Shown: piece by piece, positions 19,384 through 23,844 of the stretch
How positions within the stretch are numbered: position 1 is the stretch's first letter
Layout of the letters: the number at the start of each line of letters is the position of its first letter
Source: Apostichopus californicus
Lineage: Eukaryota > Echinodermata > Holothuroidea > Aspidochirotida > Stichopodidae
Direction: 5' to 3'
Length of the DNA stretch: 23,844 nt
Assembly (NCBI GenBank): GCA_020650975.1
Contig: JAIPMN010019445.1
Coordinates: forward strand, 4,547-28,390
Notes under the pieces: model-generated
The model's input: only the letters and a program-made list of their open reading frames with translations
What the model was told of the DNA's origin: nothing
Databases searched by the model: none
Translations under genes and position numbers: made by a program

Positions 19384-19434
19384 CATTGTTCTTTTAAACA
19401 GTGAAACTTGCTTGCATTTTTCAGGTTTCACAAA
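19384..19434 (+). repeat. 50-bp direct repeat, copy 2
   Basis: The second copy lies 209 bp downstream of the first. Its hairpin arm carries one change (CAGGTTTCAC), keeping a G-T pair. Confidence 0.9.
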
Positions 19435-20142
19435 TTTTTACCAATTGGACAACGATTATCTTGCAAACTACACATATTTTTTTGGAAGAGAAACAAAGAT
19501 GACTATTTTCTAGGACTGTTAGTTTCATTTTCAATCACCAGATGCCGTTTAACGTTTCTCGACTTTACTGCAAGTTTGGAAAAAACAAATGAATGAGTTG
19601 GGGTGATTTATTAAACATAGGTAAACACAGTCTATATAAATGATCCCCTCTATCTCTGAAAGACACAGCTTGGAATTTCCCATCGAATTTGCCAACCTCC
19701 GTGTAGCTATAGCTATAAATCTTCTAAGATTTTAAATGTTTGGAATTTCTTGTCAGGGCTTAAAGAATCCTTTTAAATTCCAGAGATACACATGGCAATG
19801 GGAGTAACACCTGCATGAGTCAAGGGTTGTGGGAGTGAAACATTCTTCAAATGTAGAATCCTCATGGTTAAAGCTGTTTACTAAACAAAATTTCATACAA
19901 TCTGATGTAGGCTGAACGTCTACCCAATACCTCACCAGACACCGGGGACACACTGCAACCACCATTTTTGCTTAAGGGGGGGGGGGGGGGAAGGGGAGAA
20001 CTTGGAGAAGGGGATAAGATGTTATGTGATCATGTCATTGTGAGTGAATGGAAGTAAGGAGTTGGGGGGGGGGATCCTCTTTGAGGAATCTTTATAAAAT
20101 GGAGGCTGCTCAGATGCAAAATTGTGCTACAGTATATTTTGC

Positions 20143-20748
20143 GGGGTACACCCCTCAGTCCGACAAGTTTTCAGTCCGACAAGTTTTCAGTCCGAAAATG
20201 AAATACACGTTTTCAGTCCGAAAATAAAATACACGTTTTCAGTCCGAAAATGAGATACACGTTTTCAGTTGGGGAATGAAAGTAGTTTTAACAGTTAATG
20301 CCATAATATCACCAATAAACAACCCTGGAATGCGAGGTGGGAGTTAGGAACATTGCGGCAAGTGATCACCACGCACGGTTGCGTTCTTGTTCGTTTGTAG
20401 GATGTCATGGATGGTGCGTAGTCACTTAATTATCCTTGTTGTTGCATGGGTTGAGCCCAGGGATTATTTGAAATCATATTATTACTTTTGCACCCATATA
20501 GTGGGGGCCGTTTTTTCATTTTAGACGAAACACTGCTCTATTCCGCACCAAGATGTATGTAAATTGTAGTTTTTGTCCAAACGAAAGCAGACACCTCACC
20601 TCAGAACATCGGGTATTTTATTTCGGACTGAAAACGTGTATTTTATTTTCGGACTGAAAACGTGTCGGACTGAAAACTCGTTTTTTCGGACTAAAAACGT
20701 TTATTTTATTTTCGGACTGAAAACGTGTCAGACTGACAACGTGTACCC
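20143..20748. mobile_element. Foldback-type MITE with 8-bp target duplication (hAT-like), 606 bp
   Basis: The element is bordered by a perfect direct repeat tattttgc (20135-20142 and 20749-20756). The left arm (to about 20269) and right arm (from about 20612) are inverted with respect to each other. They are built from a 26-bp unit, ttttcagtccgaaaat with aaatacacg, repeated three or more times per arm. The tips are ggggtacac on the left and gggtacac read inward from the right. A single-copy core of about 340 bp has no long open frame. Eight-base target duplication points to the hAT superfamily; the subterminal repeats resemble foldback elements. Confidence 0.88.
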
Positions 20749-20982
20749 TATTTTGCAACCCCTGAAACGATGTTGAACGATTTTCAAGTTTGTAGGTTGT
20801 ACTGCACATGCATGCTAAAGATTTATGTATCGTACAGTAGGCCTACTCTAGAAATGTTTTTATGTTGTAATATTCTGTTTGCTGGTGGAGGGGGGGGGAG
20901 GGGGGAGGAGGGTCATTTTATACTTCAAAGGATAATAAAGTCCCTCCAGAAACATACATAGCTGTAACCCTGCCAGACATGA

Positions 20983-21018
20983 TGAGATCAGGCATTGATT
21001 TGAGATCAGGCACTGATT
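20983..21018 (+). repeat. 18-bp tandem duplication
   Basis: The unit gagatcaggcattgattt occurs twice in tandem, with one change (cattg/cactg). Confidence 0.85.
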
Positions 21019-23553
21019 TGATCCAGGCCACTGAGTCTGGGTAGCATTAATTGAAAGGAACGTTTCTTTCCTTAATTTATCTATGAGAAGCCCTTTCAAG
21101 TTATTCTAGAAGACACAACAGTGGACAGTAAAGTCATGTATGGCAAATGTTCTTTATTACAGTTCTTTAAAATTAGAGACTTTATCATTTATTATAAATA
21201 AAGATCAATTCTGCTTTGGTAAAAGATGGTTTCTCGTGTATTAAATACAGGAAAATATGAAAGGTGTCTGCTTGAAGAAGTTTCCAAGACTATTGAAAAT
21301 TATATAAATTTAGCTTCAGTACTCCACAGCATAGCAACCTCCTGGATGCGAAAAGTCTGTTTGATAGCTACTGGGTAAAACTTTTTTTTATTATATTTCT
21401 TTCTTCTTCTTTTGAGTTCTGAATGTGAAATTTATATAATTACAGTATTGCAGAGGTCATGTGACAACCCAAGCTGACATTTCCAAGCTATATCTTCAAT
21501 TTCAAGACTTTTTTTTTAGAGGATTGAAATTGGTTCTATCAATATTTTATGAATGTTCACAAAGAAAAAAAAACTTTGTACCACCCTGGGGACCCTCTCC
21601 AATAAGCCTTATTAAAGGCTAGCACATTTCACACTTGAAATGTATACCGGATCATTGCATGAATAAATAATCTTGTCTTTCGCATGGTATATGGCATCAA
21701 GTGATCTTTAGCATTTAAAACTCATCTAGGTGCCCGTCTGAGTGCCTGCAAAGAAGACATTTTCCAGGCACTTGATTTTTAATTTTTGTACTTTTCAAAA
21801 TTCCCAGTATATCACTAACAATTCTCAACAACAACAAGTGTCTTATCCTCTGTCTCTAGAGAAATCAAAAATTGATTACGAAGCTATTATTATTTCTAAA
21901 TACCTTCAATTCATCAAGAATATCAATTTATGCTAGGGATGATTTCTATAATAGGTTTCCCTTTTTTCTTTATTCTTTTTCTTCAAATGTTTGGCTATTT
22001 TCCACCGTCTCTCTGTTTTGTCATTGAGACGCTGAAGAAAATTTGGGATTTAACAAAGTTTGATCTTGAACCTACCAAGGATTCCTCTCTGGGAAAGACT
22101 TTAGTGTCTGATATATGTGTTTGTCATATATAAGCTGAAAGTATGTAAGCAAACATTCTTCCTCTTACTATGGAATACAGCACCCTAAAAGCAGTTGATC
22201 CAGAATTTCTCACCAATTCCTTCACACCCTTATCTAGTACTCCAGCAACCCTCTAACAGGTCCTAATAGGCACTTGTCTGCCTACCTACCTTCTCAATGA
22301 TGCCAATGCACAACAAAATCTAATTTCATAAGGCTGCACATATCAGTGCAAATTTCAAAGAATAGTACAAGTATGTCCTCCAATGTTAAGTAAGCCCTGC
22401 CTCTCTCTTTCCCCCCCATCCCTCCCACCCCATGCTGCCCCTCCCCCGCTTGAACACATGTGCTTGTTGAATCTGTTACATTCTCACTTAGACTTTGTCA
22501 ACCGTTCCTCCACTACCGAAGAATACCTTAGCCTTGTTTTCAAACCGCCATGATGTCACATTAATAAATTTCCCAGACCCCTTATTGATTTTATCTCTGC
22601 CTTCAAGCTATACCAGATCTCTTTAAGCATCGAGTATCCTATGCACATGCAACATATATTGTATTCCTGAGAGATTTACAACGTGTTTAGACATGTTTTT
22701 ACAGCTTGTACTGCTTGGCTCCCGGTGGTTGGCGAGCCTCTGACGGCATTTCAAAGATTAATCTTCGATGAGAAGTTGGGAGACGGTTGATCAGCTCTAC
22801 AGCATACCAAAGCTTAGGACTTTCTCCGAGTTCCGAGAGAATCTTTTACTTTCGGAGGGAATGTTGGTTATAAGCATTTGAAAGTTAATTGAATCAGCGA
22901 GAGCCAAAGAATGTGAAGTTTGAAAGCCTTTTATATTCCTCCTTTCATTTTCATCAGTTTTCATCATTTTACATCAATGTTAAATCTTCCTCCATATTCT
23001 TCCTTGATATCCCTACCAATTATTCAGATCCAAATGTCACCTAACTTGCAAGTACTTCCTGTGATATCATCAGTTCATAAGTTTATCTCAAGAAAACCCT
23101 CATTAATTGCCTATCCACAACCTTATCCACTTTTCAATTCCCCCCCCCCCACTCCTCTCCTCCCTATACCCAGAGTTTATCCTACCCCAAAGATGTGTTG
23201 GTAGGGTTTACCATTTTCTTACACCAATTTATCGCCTTTCTGTGAGAGTTCAGATCAGTTGGGAGTGTACCTACTGGCGTAGTCTTCATTTGTTTTATCT
23301 CTTAACTTCCTCCACCTCCCCCCTACTTCCACCCCTTCCCTTCCCTTGTCCATCCCCATCTCCTACCTCATGCTAGTTCATGGTCTCTCTACGAGAGATG
23401 AGCTTGTTAAGTTTTCGAGGGAGAAACCACCAGCACACCCTAGTCAGCTTTCTTCCTGTCCTACCTCCATGCCCCTCACTTTCTTCCATATATCCATTTC
23501 ATCTTTACCGCCATTCCCTCTCTCAAATCTCACCCTACACAAAGCCTGACTAC

Positions 23554-23844
23554 CAGGTGTGTAGCGAGGAATTTGCGAAGGGAGGGGCGAAACTATAGGC
23601 AAACTATCAGAGCCGTTGATACGGCATTGCAAACTATCTAAGCGCAGCGCCACCATGATTGGCGCGAAGCGCACAAAAAATTTTTGGCTGAAAATGCCTC
23701 CCAAATCGCTGGAAATGGCACTTCCCAGGCCTTGTAAGTTGCATTTAAGCATTTTCTCTTTTGAAATTACTAGCGATATCATAAAAACATACCCAAAAAA
23801 TATGCTCAAGGGGGTGTGGCTGCCCCCTTCGTCCCCCCCCCCCC
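23554..23844. mobile_element. Left end of a probable non-autonomous DNA transposon, cut by the window edge
   Basis: The segment starts caggtgtgtagcgaggaatt, resembling the CAGGGGCGTAGC-type ends of abundant invertebrate DNA elements. It is CpG-richer than its surroundings (gcgcagcgcc, ggcgcgaagcgc) and has an internal repeat (gcaaactatc at 23599 and 23629). It continues to poly-C at the edge. The other terminus is not in the window, so the superfamily and length are unknown. The minus-strand open frame across it is probably not a gene. Confidence 0.45.

Larger units (their letters stand above)
18467..23553 (-). other. Upstream kazrin intron sequence, 5' exons not found
   Basis: The first visible exon needs a preceding donor of phase 1, and I found no segment here resembling the rest of the kazrin N-terminus. 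The stretch holds a C-run (about 18762-18770), a G-quadruplex block (19130-19160), a repeat pair (19175-19434), the foldback MITE (20143-20748), poly-G runs near 19976 and 20890, an 18-bp duplication near 20983-21018, and CT-rich sequence near 22400-22450 and 23140-23360. Confidence 0.65.

Noticed and set aside
20573..20809. Open frames with repeated Phe-Gly-Leu-Lys-Thr segments
   Set aside because: They are translations of the 26-bp subterminal repeats of the foldback MITE.
22690..22920. Possible upstream kazrin exon on the minus strand
   Set aside because: Frames are interrupted and show no coiled-coil character or match to the kazrin N-terminus.
23444..23809. Minus-strand open frame of 121 codons at the right edge
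   Set aside because: It crosses the transposon-like end and CT-rich DNA, has no domain, and is probably non-coding.

Overview
The window is animal nuclear DNA. It is AT-rich, intron-dense, packed with short repeats and contains one 10-base assembly gap (11195-11204). The only gene I can support lies on the minus strand and spans at least 5769-18466. It is an ortholog of kazrin (KAZN), a scaffold protein with an N-terminal coiled coil and three C-terminal SAM domains. Ten coding exons join with consistent splice phases into 607 codons that finish at a proper stop. The 5' end of the gene, holding the start codon and the first part of the coiled coil, is not visible and probably lies beyond the right edge. 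The repeat types (tRNA-derived SINE, MITEs, poly-G/C runs) and the divergence from the vertebrate protein suggest a marine invertebrate, possibly an echinoderm or other deuterostome. That taxonomic guess is weak.

Layout from right to left, in the direction of the gene. 23554-23844 holds the left end of a probable DNA transposon. 18467-23553 is upstream intron with a 606-bp foldback-type MITE (20143-20748) carrying a perfect 8-bp target duplication. 18159-18466 is the coiled-coil exon. A CpG-dense patch (17705-18100) lies in the next intron. 17284-17497 is a linker exon whose 3' end and splice donor have been tandemly duplicated (17048-17338). 13986-14174 is an exon with a lysine-rich cluster, and a TTAA-flanked MITE (13703-13953) sits 32 bp from its donor. 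13217-13440 and 12090-12202 encode SAM1; between them are a 92-bp repeat and an in-frame 57-bp minisatellite. 9592-9823 encodes SAM2, and the intron before it carries the SINE and the gap. 9068-9169 and 7779-7945 encode SAM3. 6961-7102 is a serine-rich exon. 5769-5903 is the last exon, ending in a PDZ-ligand-like Thr-Thr-Val.

Beyond the stop codon, 4211-5331 is a 22-copy, 51-bp minisatellite. At 3204-3393 there is a phase-compatible candidate alternative last exon. The far-left 3.2 kb shows nothing recognisable. No convincing gene was found on the plus strand; its open frames lie antisense to kazrin exons or in low-complexity or transposon DNA.
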